From Candidatus Poribacteria bacterium (GTDB taxonomy: Bacteria; Poribacteria; WGA-4E; WGA-3G): 64,000 nt of DNA. Shown here piece by piece: positions 17,510 to 26,252 of the stretch. The DNA lies in the NCBI GenBank assembly GCA_022827185.1, contig JAJDTM010000002.1:65560-129559 (forward strand). The letters run 5' to 3'. The notes beneath the pieces were generated by a model that had not been told where the DNA came from, did no database searches, and worked only from the letters and a program-made list of their open reading frames with translations. The stretch's first letter is position 1. Every line of letters begins with the position of its first letter. The position numbers and the translations under genes are program-made.

Positions 17510-17940
17510 GACGGCTCGTCCTCTTCGTTTTTACCGTTTGAGGACTGGTCACTTTCGTTTTTACCGTTTTTGGCATCGTGTGTTTTCAGCAACTCTTCCA
17601 GCGTTATGCCTTTTCTTATTGCTTCCTGCAACTCGCGATACACTTCTGCTCTGCCTTCTGCTCTGCCTTCTGCAAGGATTTTGTCTTTGAATAGTTTTGC
17701 ATACCCTAACATAATACCCTCCAGTATGTGTGCTAATATGAAGAATCCACCGACTATTAGCGTCATTAGAACCGCCGTTCGTGTTAATACCGTTTCACCT
17801 AAAAGTTTCCAAGCCCAACCGGTGAAAAGTTCAATCAAAACGTTGGCAATGACTAAACTTGAAAAAATCCAGACAAATATATTAAACCACTTACGAGGGA
17901 TTCTCACCAACGATACATAGTCATTTCCGTTTTGATTCAT
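17506..17940 (-). CDS. Small two-helix membrane protein with charged tail
   Basis: 144 residues, not recognised as a known family. Two hydrophobic segments (FNIFVWIFSSLVIANVLI and TLIVGGFFILAHILEGI) are followed by a highly charged, probably helical tail with a short repeat (AEGRAEGRAE) and a Lys/Asn/Glu/Asp-rich end. The repeat corresponds to a tandem 12-mer in the DNA around 17646-17671. Its last four bases overlap the end of the DUF6785 gene on the other strand, so the two genes are convergent. Confidence 0.6.
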   Translation of the reverse strand: MNQNGNDYVSLVRIPRKWFNIFVWIFSSLVIANVLIELFTGWAWKLLGETVLTRTAVLMTLIVGGFFILAHILEGIMLGYAKLFKDKILAEGRAEGRAEVYRELQEAIRKGITLEELLKTHDAKNGKNESDQSSNGKNEEDEPS

Positions 17941-18069
17941 AGGTGAACCCAGGTCTAAACACGTAGTCTTGTGTTCTGAACATAGATAACCGTTCGTTGT
18001 CCATCCGCTATAGAAATTGGCTAACTTCGGAACAACCTTTTTTAATTATACGTTAAAAGTTGAATCAAA

Positions 18070-18230
18070 TCAAATTAAATGAGGGGCGTGCATAAATATT
18101 TCCTCGTAGGGGTTGGGTTTCCCAACCCGTCCGATGAACGGATAGCTGTTTGATAGCGGACGAGGGGACCTCGCCCCTACGGTGATCGCATACCAACGCT
18201 TGGAATAATGCACACCCTCAATTAAATTGA
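18070..18230. mobile_element. MITE-like element with nested hairpins
   Basis: Located in a 333-nt gap without genes (17941-18273). Imperfect terminal inverted repeats of about 29 nt (18070-18098 and 18202-18230), each holding a GAGGG...GTGCAT core. Inside are CGTAGGGG (18105-18112) pairing with CCCCTACG (18174-18181), and a GGTTGGG/CCCAACC stem. No coding sequence. The rest of the gap shows nothing recognisable. Confidence 0.65.
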
Positions 18231-18273
18231 ACCTTCAAAGGTTTTAGCAGAACATTCCAGCGGAAACTAACGC

Positions 18274-21200
18274 CTACAACTCAGGCAATCCTTCAACAAT
18301 CTTTACCGTCTTTAGGCTGACATTGATAACACGCCCAATCAAATCCACAATATATCGCGGCTCACCCTCGCGGTTTGGATCGTTTTTAATCCCGCTCCGT
18401 TTGTCTGTCTTGACACGATACTGGTCGACAATCCACTCCAACGCAGAACGTGTGCCGAGCCGATAATCATACACCTCCGCAGGAATACCAGCCAACGTCA
18501 AGAAGTCATTATATTTTAACTGCGTCTTGTCTTTAGTGAGTTTCATCTTCTCCACATCCCAATTGACCTGCATGCCGGGGGTTTCGACCTTTCGGAGTTT
18601 ATCGTATTTCGGAACGGATTCATAGTTGACGTGGAGGTCTGCTAATGCCCTACCCGCCTCGGAAAAACCCCAGAAATCCTTGGTGAAAGGGATATGTGGG
18701 AGATCGCGCTTGAGGTTCATCTCGTATTTCTCAAGATAAACAGGATGGTGTAAGAGGCCGTAGATATAGTGGAAGATGTCCCACTTGGTGATGGGGTCGT
18801 TGTCGTAATGTGTTCGGAATTCGGACAATGCCCAATCGGTGATGTTCTCTTGTCGGTTCGTGCCGTCTTCGTCGTAGGTGTAGAAAGGAAAGCATTGGGT
18901 CCCACCATTGAAGGAATTTGAAAATTTCAATTCAGGGATTCCATTAGCAATATGACACCTGAAAATATCGTGTCCTCGTCCGCTAACACAAATTATCTTA
19001 TTTTCACTTTCAGTCTCAGATATGGGGAAGATGGAGGGAAAGTGAGAAACTTCATCATTCATAATTCTATCGAAAAATAGGTGAGATTTTGTGAAAGGAC
19101 GATAGAGTACGTTTCTCATCTTGTCCTCAGTGTACTCAGCGGTTCTACTTTGCTTTAATTTTCTTTTTAAATTACGACTCCATTTAATTTTCTTGTCATC
19201 GGAAATCACAAAATCATCGAGATTTGCATTCCGATCCGTCCGTCGTTCCCATTTGAGCACTTGGTCGTTGTAGGTTTCAATCATTCTACTTATGTTTTCA
19301 GTCAGTGCCTTTGGGTTGAAATTACACACCCATGCATCACGATTCGTGCTAACACCAAGACTATAGGTTTTGAAGATAACACCTATAGCGGCACCTTCTA
19401 TAGCCTTTGCTTTCTTGGTACCCATTGGGATAAAGGTATCAAACTCACTTTGGAGACCTTCGGTAAGCCAAGTGTATCTTGGGTCGGGTTCAATCATTTG
19501 CCACGTTATAGTTTCTAAATGTTGGCATTCACTCAAAAAATCAAATTTCTGTTTTTTGTGCCATAAATCATTCGTGCGGTAGTAGTGGATGTTGGCTGCT
19601 TGATTTCCGGCAGAGGTTTTCTTCTTAATGAAAAAGTTGATGCTTACTCCTATAGGAATTTCAAACACATTGGCATCGGAAACTTCCAATCCTTTTCGCA
19701 CATTCCCACCCAAATCGAGAATGTAAATTGTGTCGAAATCTTCCGCGAGGTGTTTTCGCATAGCATCAAACGATATACCACGGAGAAACCCATTGTTTGT
19801 GATCAAAGCAACGACTCCTTCCTCACCAATCCGGTCCGATGCCCACCGAATCGCTTTCACATACGGGTCGTAGACTGCCTTGTTGAGTCCTGCATCGGAG
19901 TCTTTGGCATACGTTTCCGCAATCCGTTTATCCATTGCGGGATATTTGCGATTTTTATTATTGTCATTTTCATTTTCTTGCCCTATATTGTAGGGTGGAT
20001 TACCGATAACGACAAACATATCCGCTGTCTTCTGTCTCACCATCCGTTCTGTGTTTTCACGCGTGAACAGTTCGCCTTGCTGCTGTTCAAGTAGCTCAAA
20101 CGTGTCAGCGAAAACGATCCCCTCAAATGGCAGATACGTCCCTGTGCGTTGAAAGTACTCCTGCTCGATGTTCAGACTTGCAATATAGTAGGGCAGGAGC
20201 ATTACCTCATTACAGGACAATTCAGTGCGGTATTTCTCTTCCAACACTGTGCCTTGGATGTCCTGCATGAGTCGGACGATGAAATTGCCCGTCCCGACGA
20301 ACGGATCGATGATATGCACGCCGGTATCCGATAGCGATCTGTCGAACTCGGTTTTCAAGATGTGTTCAACGCTATTCACCATGAAATCTACGATCGGTTG
20401 TGGTGTGTAGACGATGCCGTGTGTATCCGCCACATCTTCGGAGAAACCCTGAAAAAACTTCTCGTAGAACGTATTGAGGAAATACTGTTTTTGGGAGAAG
20501 TCTTTACAGAGTGTGGCTGCCTGCTCGATAGCAACGTAAAATCGGTCTAACGGTTCAAGAAACACGTCTCGACTCACCGCCTCCCGCATGAGTGCCGCAC
20601 TTACCTTTTCAATTTCGAGAGCAATGATATTTCGGTTCGTAAAATCTGATCGGTTGAAAACCGTTCGGAAGATACGTTCAGTGAGCACATGTTGGGTGAG
20701 CATCTCCTCGACGGCATCTTGTGAGAGTTCCGGGTTAATAGAAGTGCGGCAGATTTGGTAGAAATTAGTGAATGCCTCCTTGAACGCTGGGTCCGTTTCG
20801 TGGCGTTGTTCAATCTGTTCTTTCAACGCGCTTGCGAGATCCGGCACATGCTCTCTAAAATCGGAGACAGCGGTCTCCCAATTGTCGAGTGCGGGCGGGA
20901 CGTAAGCGAACAAATATTGAAGTGCAGCAATCAAGCGTGCGGGTTCAGTGATGTCCACGTCTAATGCCACCTGTCCATTTTGATACAGAATGGCACGTTG
21001 CGGGTTTTGGAAGAGGATGTTGTCGAGTGGATAGCCTCTGTCACGCTTCTCCTCTACTGCTTTAAGGAGATCGTCATCTATATCCTTTGCTTCCCAATAG
21101 GCAAAGGGGAGTCCGTATTCGTCGAGGACTACGCCATCAATGACAATCCGGTTTCCCTTTGGTGTGTGCATCCCATATTGTGGGATAAGCGTGGCGTTTA

Positions 21201-21345
21201 GTTGTTTTGCACAGGTATCCAGTAAGAAAGCGAAGGGGTTGCTGACCGCGCCTTCGTGTGTAGCATCGTGTTGGTCGTATCGCTGGAGCGTGGCGTAGTA
21301 GTCTCGGATCGGTTTGTGGGTGGGTTTTAGGTTCAGTTTCGGCAT
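18274..21345 (-). CDS. Type ISP-like restriction-modification enzyme without helicase domain
   Basis: 1023 residues in one chain. Residues 1-130 hold a PD-(D/E)XK-like nuclease pattern: Asp70 in RIVIDGVV and Glu85-Ala-Lys87 in YWEAKD. The N6-adenine methyltransferase follows, with motif I DPFVGTGN at 347-354 and motif IV NPPY at 449-452. The C-terminal 350 residues (TKSHLFFDRIMNDEV, HYIYGLLHHPVY) resemble the target-recognition domain of type ISP enzymes. There is no Walker A/DEAD helicase segment between nuclease and methylase, unlike classical type ISP, so cleavage without translocation is likely (type IIG-like). No clear ribosome site. Defends against foreign DNA. Confidence 0.82.
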   Translation of the reverse strand: MPKLNLKPTHKPIRDYYATLQRYDQHDATHEGAVSNPFAFLLDTCAKQLNATLIPQYGMHTPKGNRIVIDGVVLDEYGLPFAYWEAKDIDDDLLKAVEEKRDRGYPLDNILFQNPQRAILYQNGQVALDVDITEPARLIAALQYLFAYVPPALDNWETAVSDFREHVPDLASALKEQIEQRHETDPAFKEAFTNFYQICRTSINPELSQDAVEEMLTQHVLTERIFRTVFNRSDFTNRNIIALEIEKVSAALMREAVSRDVFLEPLDRFYVAIEQAATLCKDFSQKQYFLNTFYEKFFQGFSEDVADTHGIVYTPQPIVDFMVNSVEHILKTEFDRSLSDTGVHIIDPFVGTGNFIVRLMQDIQGTVLEEKYRTELSCNEVMLLPYYIASLNIEQEYFQRTGTYLPFEGIVFADTFELLEQQQGELFTRENTERMVRQKTADMFVVIGNPPYNIGQENENDNNKNRKYPAMDKRIAETYAKDSDAGLNKAVYDPYVKAIRWASDRIGEEGVVALITNNGFLRGISFDAMRKHLAEDFDTIYILDLGGNVRKGLEVSDANVFEIPIGVSINFFIKKKTSAGNQAANIHYYRTNDLWHKKQKFDFLSECQHLETITWQMIEPDPRYTWLTEGLQSEFDTFIPMGTKKAKAIEGAAIGVIFKTYSLGVSTNRDAWVCNFNPKALTENISRMIETYNDQVLKWERRTDRNANLDDFVISDDKKIKWSRNLKRKLKQSRTAEYTEDKMRNVLYRPFTKSHLFFDRIMNDEVSHFPSIFPISETESENKIICVSGRGHDIFRCHIANGIPELKFSNSFNGGTQCFPFYTYDEDGTNRQENITDWALSEFRTHYDNDPITKWDIFHYIYGLLHHPVYLEKYEMNLKRDLPHIPFTKDFWGFSEAGRALADLHVNYESVPKYDKLRKVETPGMQVNWDVEKMKLTKDKTQLKYNDFLTLAGIPAEVYDYRLGTRSALEWIVDQYRVKTDKRSGIKNDPNREGEPRYIVDLIGRVINVSLKTVKIVEGLPEL

Positions 21346-21473
21346 AGAGGTATGATAGCAAGTCTGTGTATATAAAGCAAGGGAAATCCAAATCCTCCGA
21401 GAGGGTTTCAGTTCTCAATAGTTTGGGTTCCATCTACCTTTATTGACACTGTTCCCAAACCTGCTCCTTACCA

Positions 21474-22853
21474 TCAAAGCCTTTCTCGGAGTTGGGAGCA
21501 ATTAGTCACGATCGATTTAATTTCTTCTCCATTGAAACCTATCAGTTGAAGAAAATGGAGTTGAAAAAGTGCTTCCATTTTTTGGCAAAGAATCCACAAG
21601 TCATCGATATCTTCTCTCTCCGAATCGGGATGGGTCAGATTGTTTCGGATATCTACAATTCTATTTATCAGTTTTTTGCGTTTTTCCTTGTTTCCGAAGA
21701 GGTCCTTAAACGGTTCAAGAAGCCTCGTAATTCTCTTTCTCAAACTCACCTCGTTCCCATATCCTAATCTGTTTCTCAACCACTCCTTCCTTCTAGCAGG
21801 ACATTGCTCAATGAGTTTTTCGACTAATTCTTCAAATTCGGTTTCGTCCATCTCTTTTTCATCAGAGGTTTTTCGATGATATGCTTCTAAACCTTGTACT
21901 AAAGACAAAAACCTTACTTCCAAGTACGGGTATGCATCCCTTTGTGACCAAAAGTATAAATGGAAAGCAGGCGCAAACTGTTCATAACCTCTTATCCAAT
22001 TATTAATTTTGCTCTCAATATTGCTTTGTATTTCCTCAAATCTAAATAACATATTATGCCAATAAATCTCTGGACTGTCTTCAGAGTAAGGGGAGCTGGA
22101 AGAATAAATATCTACCGAAGTCATTTTTCTCAGGCCTTCCCGAACATCTTGATGAGGAGTGTCAAAGACTGTTGACATACTGTCCAAGCATACTATTTCA
22201 TTTAAGGCAAAACACAGAAAAGTTGTAAGTTTGTTAGCAACAGAAATAAACTCGTCCAATTCACGGACATCTTGTGAAACTAAGTGAAAATAAGTCTTTT
22301 GGGTGACCTTTGCTTCTTTGGGGATTCGGGAAAATGGAGGCGGTTGCCAAGAAAACCCAATTAACAATTCCATATCATTGTCAAGCTTGATCGGAATATT
22401 CGCTGGAAGCTCGTAGGATATGGTTGCAGCGTGTTTCTCAAGTTGATGGTCAACCTCAATGCCGCTTATTCGAACCCACTCATCAATTCCTTCCACAGAA
22501 AAGGTGAAGGTATCAAAACGAGGCACCTCGCCTTCACGGTATGCAACACCGGTAAAAACTCTCATTACGTCAATTGATGATTTTGATATGTTATTAAATG
22601 TCCTTGATGTATCAACACTAGACGACCTACTCTTACAATAGCAATCATCAAGCGTAACAAATCCTATTTTTTCAACATGTCCAACTATTCGTTCTATTGG
22701 ACCCAGACCACGATCAGATGTCCCGAACACTCCAAAAAGTTCTAGCTTAATCACTCCTCCATCTGATATCGAAAGCGTTCCAGGTATTTGTTTATCAGGG
22801 ACGGAAGGTATCCAAAAATAACCAGATTTCTTAAATTCTTCTTTGATTCTCAC
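21474..22853 (-). CDS. apeA: ApeA-like anti-phage HEPN protein
   Basis: 459 residues from a GTG start with AGGAGA about 10 nt upstream. The N-terminal 250 residues (SGYFWIPSVPDKQIPGTLSI, VEKIGFVTLDDC) match the ApeA N-terminal domain, and the C-terminal 150 residues (LEVRFLSLVQGLEAYHRKT, RIVDIRNNLTHPD) match the Apea-like HEPN domain. The RNase motif RxxxxH is present as Arg403 and His408. ApeA is a single-gene abortive phage-defence system in which HEPN activity is thought to cut RNA. It sits 128 nt upstream of the type ISP gene on the same strand, inside a small defence island. Confidence 0.78.
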   Translation of the reverse strand: MRIKEEFKKSGYFWIPSVPDKQIPGTLSISDGGVIKLELFGVFGTSDRGLGPIERIVGHVEKIGFVTLDDCYCKSRSSSVDTSRTFNNISKSSIDVMRVFTGVAYREGEVPRFDTFTFSVEGIDEWVRISGIEVDHQLEKHAATISYELPANIPIKLDNDMELLIGFSWQPPPFSRIPKEAKVTQKTYFHLVSQDVRELDEFISVANKLTTFLCFALNEIVCLDSMSTVFDTPHQDVREGLRKMTSVDIYSSSSPYSEDSPEIYWHNMLFRFEEIQSNIESKINNWIRGYEQFAPAFHLYFWSQRDAYPYLEVRFLSLVQGLEAYHRKTSDEKEMDETEFEELVEKLIEQCPARRKEWLRNRLGYGNEVSLRKRITRLLEPFKDLFGNKEKRKKLINRIVDIRNNLTHPDSEREDIDDLWILCQKMEALFQLHFLQLIGFNGEEIKSIVTNCSQLRERL

Positions 22854-22987
22854 TTCTATCTTCTCCTAAATCATTCGGATGTTCAGAGTTAGAGCACGTA
22901 CGGAATATTCTTGCGGACATACATCAGAGGCAAGTAAGTCAAATAAGTAGACAGGCATACAATCTGAGAGACTGTAAGATGGCTGAT

Positions 22988-23412
22988 TCAGTCAAGTAGA
23001 ATATAGCTGCTCAGAAAATCTGCTGCCTTGACAATTGGAATCCCTTGATATGAACCCAGCGAAAGCAGATGTTGATCTCCACTGATAATCATATCAACTT
23101 CCGCTTCTATGGCACAGGCAATAATAATGTTATCATCAGGATCGTCAGGGACAGCATTAACGGTAATTGCTCCAGGTACTAAAACCGCAGACGTTCTGAG
23201 GACCTCAAGATATTCAGCGATATCAGCATTTGATAGGTTATTTTTTTTTGAATACGTGGGCGATGCACAACTGCTTCAAACTCTTCTATTATGAAGGGAG
23301 ATATTGCTACCTCAATTAGACCGATACGCCAGAGTTTCACAATTTGTGCTGGATGCCCGTTGGGTCGGATAATCGCACTAATATGCTGGTTGGTATCCAA
23401 GACGATACGCAT
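22988..23412 (-). pseudogene. PIN-domain toxin, broken by a one-base frameshift
   Basis: The N-terminal 58 residues (MRIVLDTNQHISAIIRPNGH...HRPRIQKK) give the PIN acidic residue Asp6 in VLDTN. A run of nine T (23241-23249 on the plus strand) breaks the frame; adding one base continues as NNLSNADIAEYLEVL, then VPDDPDDNIIIACA and DMIISGDQHLLSL with the remaining PIN acidic residues, stopping at 22988-22990. The intact form would be 141 residues. Either a true inactivation or a homopolymer sequencing error. It overlaps the antitoxin stop by one base (TGATG). Confidence 0.75.
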
Positions 23413-23711
23413 CAGGAAGGCAACTTACTCCTTTTACGTGTTTTCTCTGCGCGTGCCTCGGCAATTGCCTGTTCAATATCGTCTTGTGCTTCTTCTTCAC
23501 TCAAGCCTGGCACTTTTTCCCATATTCTATCCAATACCGAGAAAGCTTGCTCTCGCTGTTGGAGTATATCTTCATAGATTTCAATTGGAACAATCGCGGC
23601 GAGCGGTGTGTCGGCGCGTTTGACTATCAGCCGATCCCCGTTGCGGTGGACCCCGTCGAGCAATTCACCAAGCTTCTGATGTAATTCCGTTGTTGAAATT
23701 TCTTTTCTCAT
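23412..23711 (-). CDS. Phd/YefM-family antitoxin
   Basis: 99 residues starting MRKEISTTELHQKLGELLDG, typical of the prevent-host-death fold that binds DNA as a dimer and represses its own operon. The C-terminal half (DRIWEKVPGLSEEEAQDDIE, then a basic end) would wrap the toxin. ATG at 23711 follows GGAG by 6 nt; an upstream TTG at 23723 is less likely. Its stop overlaps the start of the PIN toxin gene, the classical antitoxin-first arrangement. Since the toxin is frameshifted, this copy may now be free of its partner. Confidence 0.8.
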   Translation of the reverse strand: MRKEISTTELHQKLGELLDGVHRNGDRLIVKRADTPLAAIVPIEIYEDILQQREQAFSVLDRIWEKVPGLSEEEAQDDIEQAIAEARAEKTRKRSKLPS

Positions 23712-23808
23712 GGTCTTCTCCAATTAATGTTGTTAGTATACAAGGCGGGAAGTATATTGCAAAGTATATCATAGATTCCCCGAAAAATCAAAGGTTTTTG
23801 GACTGTCT

Positions 23809-23952
23809 CCAGGGTCATTCAATTGTCCTATTTTCTTTATGTATGTATATATTTTTTCCCTGTAGGAGCGAGTTGTGCTCGCGATATTCCGTAAGAATGT
23901 TCACCTCTGGAAAGCAAAACGAATATCCAAATTGAGAATTGAATGACCCTGG
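23809..23952. mobile_element. MITE-like element with perfect 16-bp inverted repeats
   Basis: Ends CCAGGGTCATTCAATT (23809-23824) and AATTGAATGACCCTGG (23937-23952) are perfect inverted repeats. The interior contains GTAGGAGCGAGTTGTGCTCGCGA, a hairpin, and no gene. The surrounding gap 23724-24226 has no gene other than the promoter described next. Confidence 0.7.
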
Positions 23953-24070
23953 GGCTGTCTCAGGGGACTGATTATAGGAACATTTAGAATTCAAGAGAAG
24001 TTTTCTGTTGAAGAATCAGTGAAACCCAACATTTTACTTTTGACAAAATAGTTGCACCTCCGAGAAAAAG

Positions 24071-24099
24071 TCGTCAATCTCGCAGAAAAGTGATATAAT
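24071..24099 (+). promoter_or_regulatory. Sigma70-type promoter for the exported WD40 gene at 24227
   Basis: TCGTCA at 24071-24076 and a perfect TATAAT at 24094-24099 with a 17-nt spacer, 128 nt before the start codon. Confidence 0.45.
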
Positions 24100-24226
24100 A
24101 AGCATTGGGGACTCCTTTCGGTTAAAGTTTGGTTTTTTCCATTATGCAATAGCGATTCTTTGTATAAAACACACGCCCATTTTTTTCAAACTCACGTTGG
24201 TAAATATCAAAAAAGGAGACATCTTC

Positions 24227-26167
24227 ATGAAACGAGAAATCCTTTTCTTGTTTATCCTCTCGAGCGTTGTATCCGTAAGTTTAACGGATGCTTTCGCCCA
24301 ATACCAACCGCACACGCAATTGCGTTTACCAAAAGGTGCCAAAGCCCGATTTGGTAAGGGTTCAATACAAGCAATCGCGTATTCGCCAGATGGGACCCGT
24401 CTGGCAGCAGCAACCGACATCGGAATTTGGATTTATGATGCACAGAGCGGAGAAGAACTAAATCTGTTCGCTGGACACATGACCACAATCTATTCAGTGG
24501 TATATTCACCAGATGGCAGAACAATTGCCAGTGGAGGCTTCGGACGGGAAGCCAATTTACGGAACGCAACTACAGGAAAATACAAAACTATTCTGAAAGG
24601 GCATAAAGAGAGAGTCTTTTCCGTAGTATATTCTCCCGATGGCAACACTGTCGTGAGTGCAAGTAGGGACGAGACGGTCCGGCTGTGGGATGTTGCCACA
24701 GGAAAAAATAAAGCAACCCTCAAAGGACACACGGATTATGTCTACGCCGTGGCGTATTCCCCCGATGGAAAAACAATCGTAAGTGGTGGGGCAGACAAAA
24801 CCCTGCGATTGTGGGATGCCACTACAGGGAAACACAAATCTACACTCAAAGGACATACAGATTTTGTCTTTTCTGTTGCGTATTCCCCCGATGGAAAAAC
24901 TATTGCAAGCGGGAGTGAAGACAAAACCGTCCGATTGTGGGATGTTGCCAAAGGTCAACAGAAAGCCATGTTTATGGGGCATAGGGGGCGTGTTTCTTCG
25001 GTAGCGTATTCGCCCGATGGTTGCACCCTCGCAAGTGCTTGTTACGACAGTCAGGTACGGTTGTGGGATGCAACCACGGGACAACACAAAACAACGCTCA
25101 AAGGACATACTGGATGGGTTAGTTCTTTAACCTATGCGCCGGATGGAGAAACCCTCGCGACAGGTTCAAACTGGGACGGGACGGTCCGTTTATGGGACGC
25201 GACGACCGGAAAACACAAAGTAACATTCGCGGGGCATACCAGTGGTTTTTACACTGTGGCGTACTCACCAGACGGCAAGACGCTCGCAACTGGGGATTAT
25301 AGCCACACTGTGCGATTGTGGGACGCGATGACCGGAGAACACAAAGTAACACTCAAAGGGCATACGTCAAATGTCAATTCAGTGGTGTATTCTCCGGATG
25401 GAAAAACAATCGCAAGTGCAAGTAGTGACAGGACAGTGCGGTTGTGGAATGCTACTACAGGGCATCCCTTAAAAACACTCAGAGGGCATACAAAGTATAT
25501 CAGTAGTATATGCTATTCACCAGAGGGTAGAACAATCGCAAGTGCAAGTGGGGATAAAACGGTCAGGCTATGGGATGCTGCCACAGGATCAATGGAAACT
25601 ATATCCATACTCAGTGGGCATACAGACTCGGTTAATTCAGTGGTGTATTCTCCGGATGGAAAAACAATCGCAAGTGCAGGTAGTGACGGGACAGTACGTT
25701 TATGGGATACCAACACCGGATTGGAGATAGGCACACGTATGGGACCTAAGCACAGTTTTCAGTCAGTGGTATACTCTCCAGATGGAAAAACAATCGCGAC
25801 CGGAAATGGACTTGAAGGATTGCAATTGTTGGATGTTGCCACAGGAGTCGCCAAAACTACAACATCAAAATTCGATCAAATATCCACTATATCTTCTCTC
25901 GTGTATTCTCCGGATGGAAAAACAATCGCAAGTGGAAGCGGAGATGTAGTGTTTTTGTGGGATAGTCAGACAGGAGAACACAAAGCAACACTTGAGGGGC
26001 ATACATCAGATGTTACATCTGTAGCGTATTCTCCGAATGGAAATACGATCGCAAGTGTGAGTTACGACGGGACAATTCTGCTCTGGCGTATCTCTTCCCC
26101 CTCATCTGTGTGGAGGTCGTTAGTGGTGACTATCTACCTATTAGTGATTTTGCCATTCTTCCGGTAG
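24227..26167 (+). CDS. Exported WD40-repeat protein, 14 repeats
   Basis: 646 residues. Signal peptide MKREILFLFILSS... ending in DAFA. The motif LRLPKGAKARFGKGS follows, then 14 WD40 repeats of about 42 residues, most with SPDG near the start and RLWDATTG near the end, enough for two seven-bladed propellers. The chain ends with a hydrophobic stretch (VVTIYLLVILPFF), which could anchor it in a membrane. AAAGGAGACATCTTC precedes the ATG; an upstream in-frame start at 24197 is rejected for that reason. Likely a protein-protein scaffold outside the cytoplasm; partners unknown. It is physically apart from the other ten WD40 genes. Confidence 0.85.
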   Translation: MKREILFLFILSSVVSVSLTDAFAQYQPHTQLRLPKGAKARFGKGSIQAIAYSPDGTRLAAATDIGIWIYDAQSGEELNLFAGHMTTIYSVVYSPDGRTIASGGFGREANLRNATTGKYKTILKGHKERVFSVVYSPDGNTVVSASRDETVRLWDVATGKNKATLKGHTDYVYAVAYSPDGKTIVSGGADKTLRLWDATTGKHKSTLKGHTDFVFSVAYSPDGKTIASGSEDKTVRLWDVAKGQQKAMFMGHRGRVSSVAYSPDGCTLASACYDSQVRLWDATTGQHKTTLKGHTGWVSSLTYAPDGETLATGSNWDGTVRLWDATTGKHKVTFAGHTSGFYTVAYSPDGKTLATGDYSHTVRLWDAMTGEHKVTLKGHTSNVNSVVYSPDGKTIASASSDRTVRLWNATTGHPLKTLRGHTKYISSICYSPEGRTIASASGDKTVRLWDAATGSMETISILSGHTDSVNSVVYSPDGKTIASAGSDGTVRLWDTNTGLEIGTRMGPKHSFQSVVYSPDGKTIATGNGLEGLQLLDVATGVAKTTTSKFDQISTISSLVYSPDGKTIASGSGDVVFLWDSQTGEHKATLEGHTSDVTSVAYSPNGNTIASVSYDGTILLWRISSPSSVWRSLVVTIYLLVILPFFR

Positions 26168-26252
26168 TTTAGGAAAATACGCTACCAACTATAGTGTCTA
26201 AACAATTCTAAAACCTACTATAAATAATACAATTCAGAGGAGTTATGTCCTA

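Noticed and set aside
19585..20094. 169-codon plus-strand open frame
   Set aside because: Fully inside the type ISP-like gene on the other strand, with no recognisable domain.
24252..25734. Several minus-strand open frames opposite the WD40 gene at 24227
   Set aside because: They repeat with the blade period and have no own start signals.
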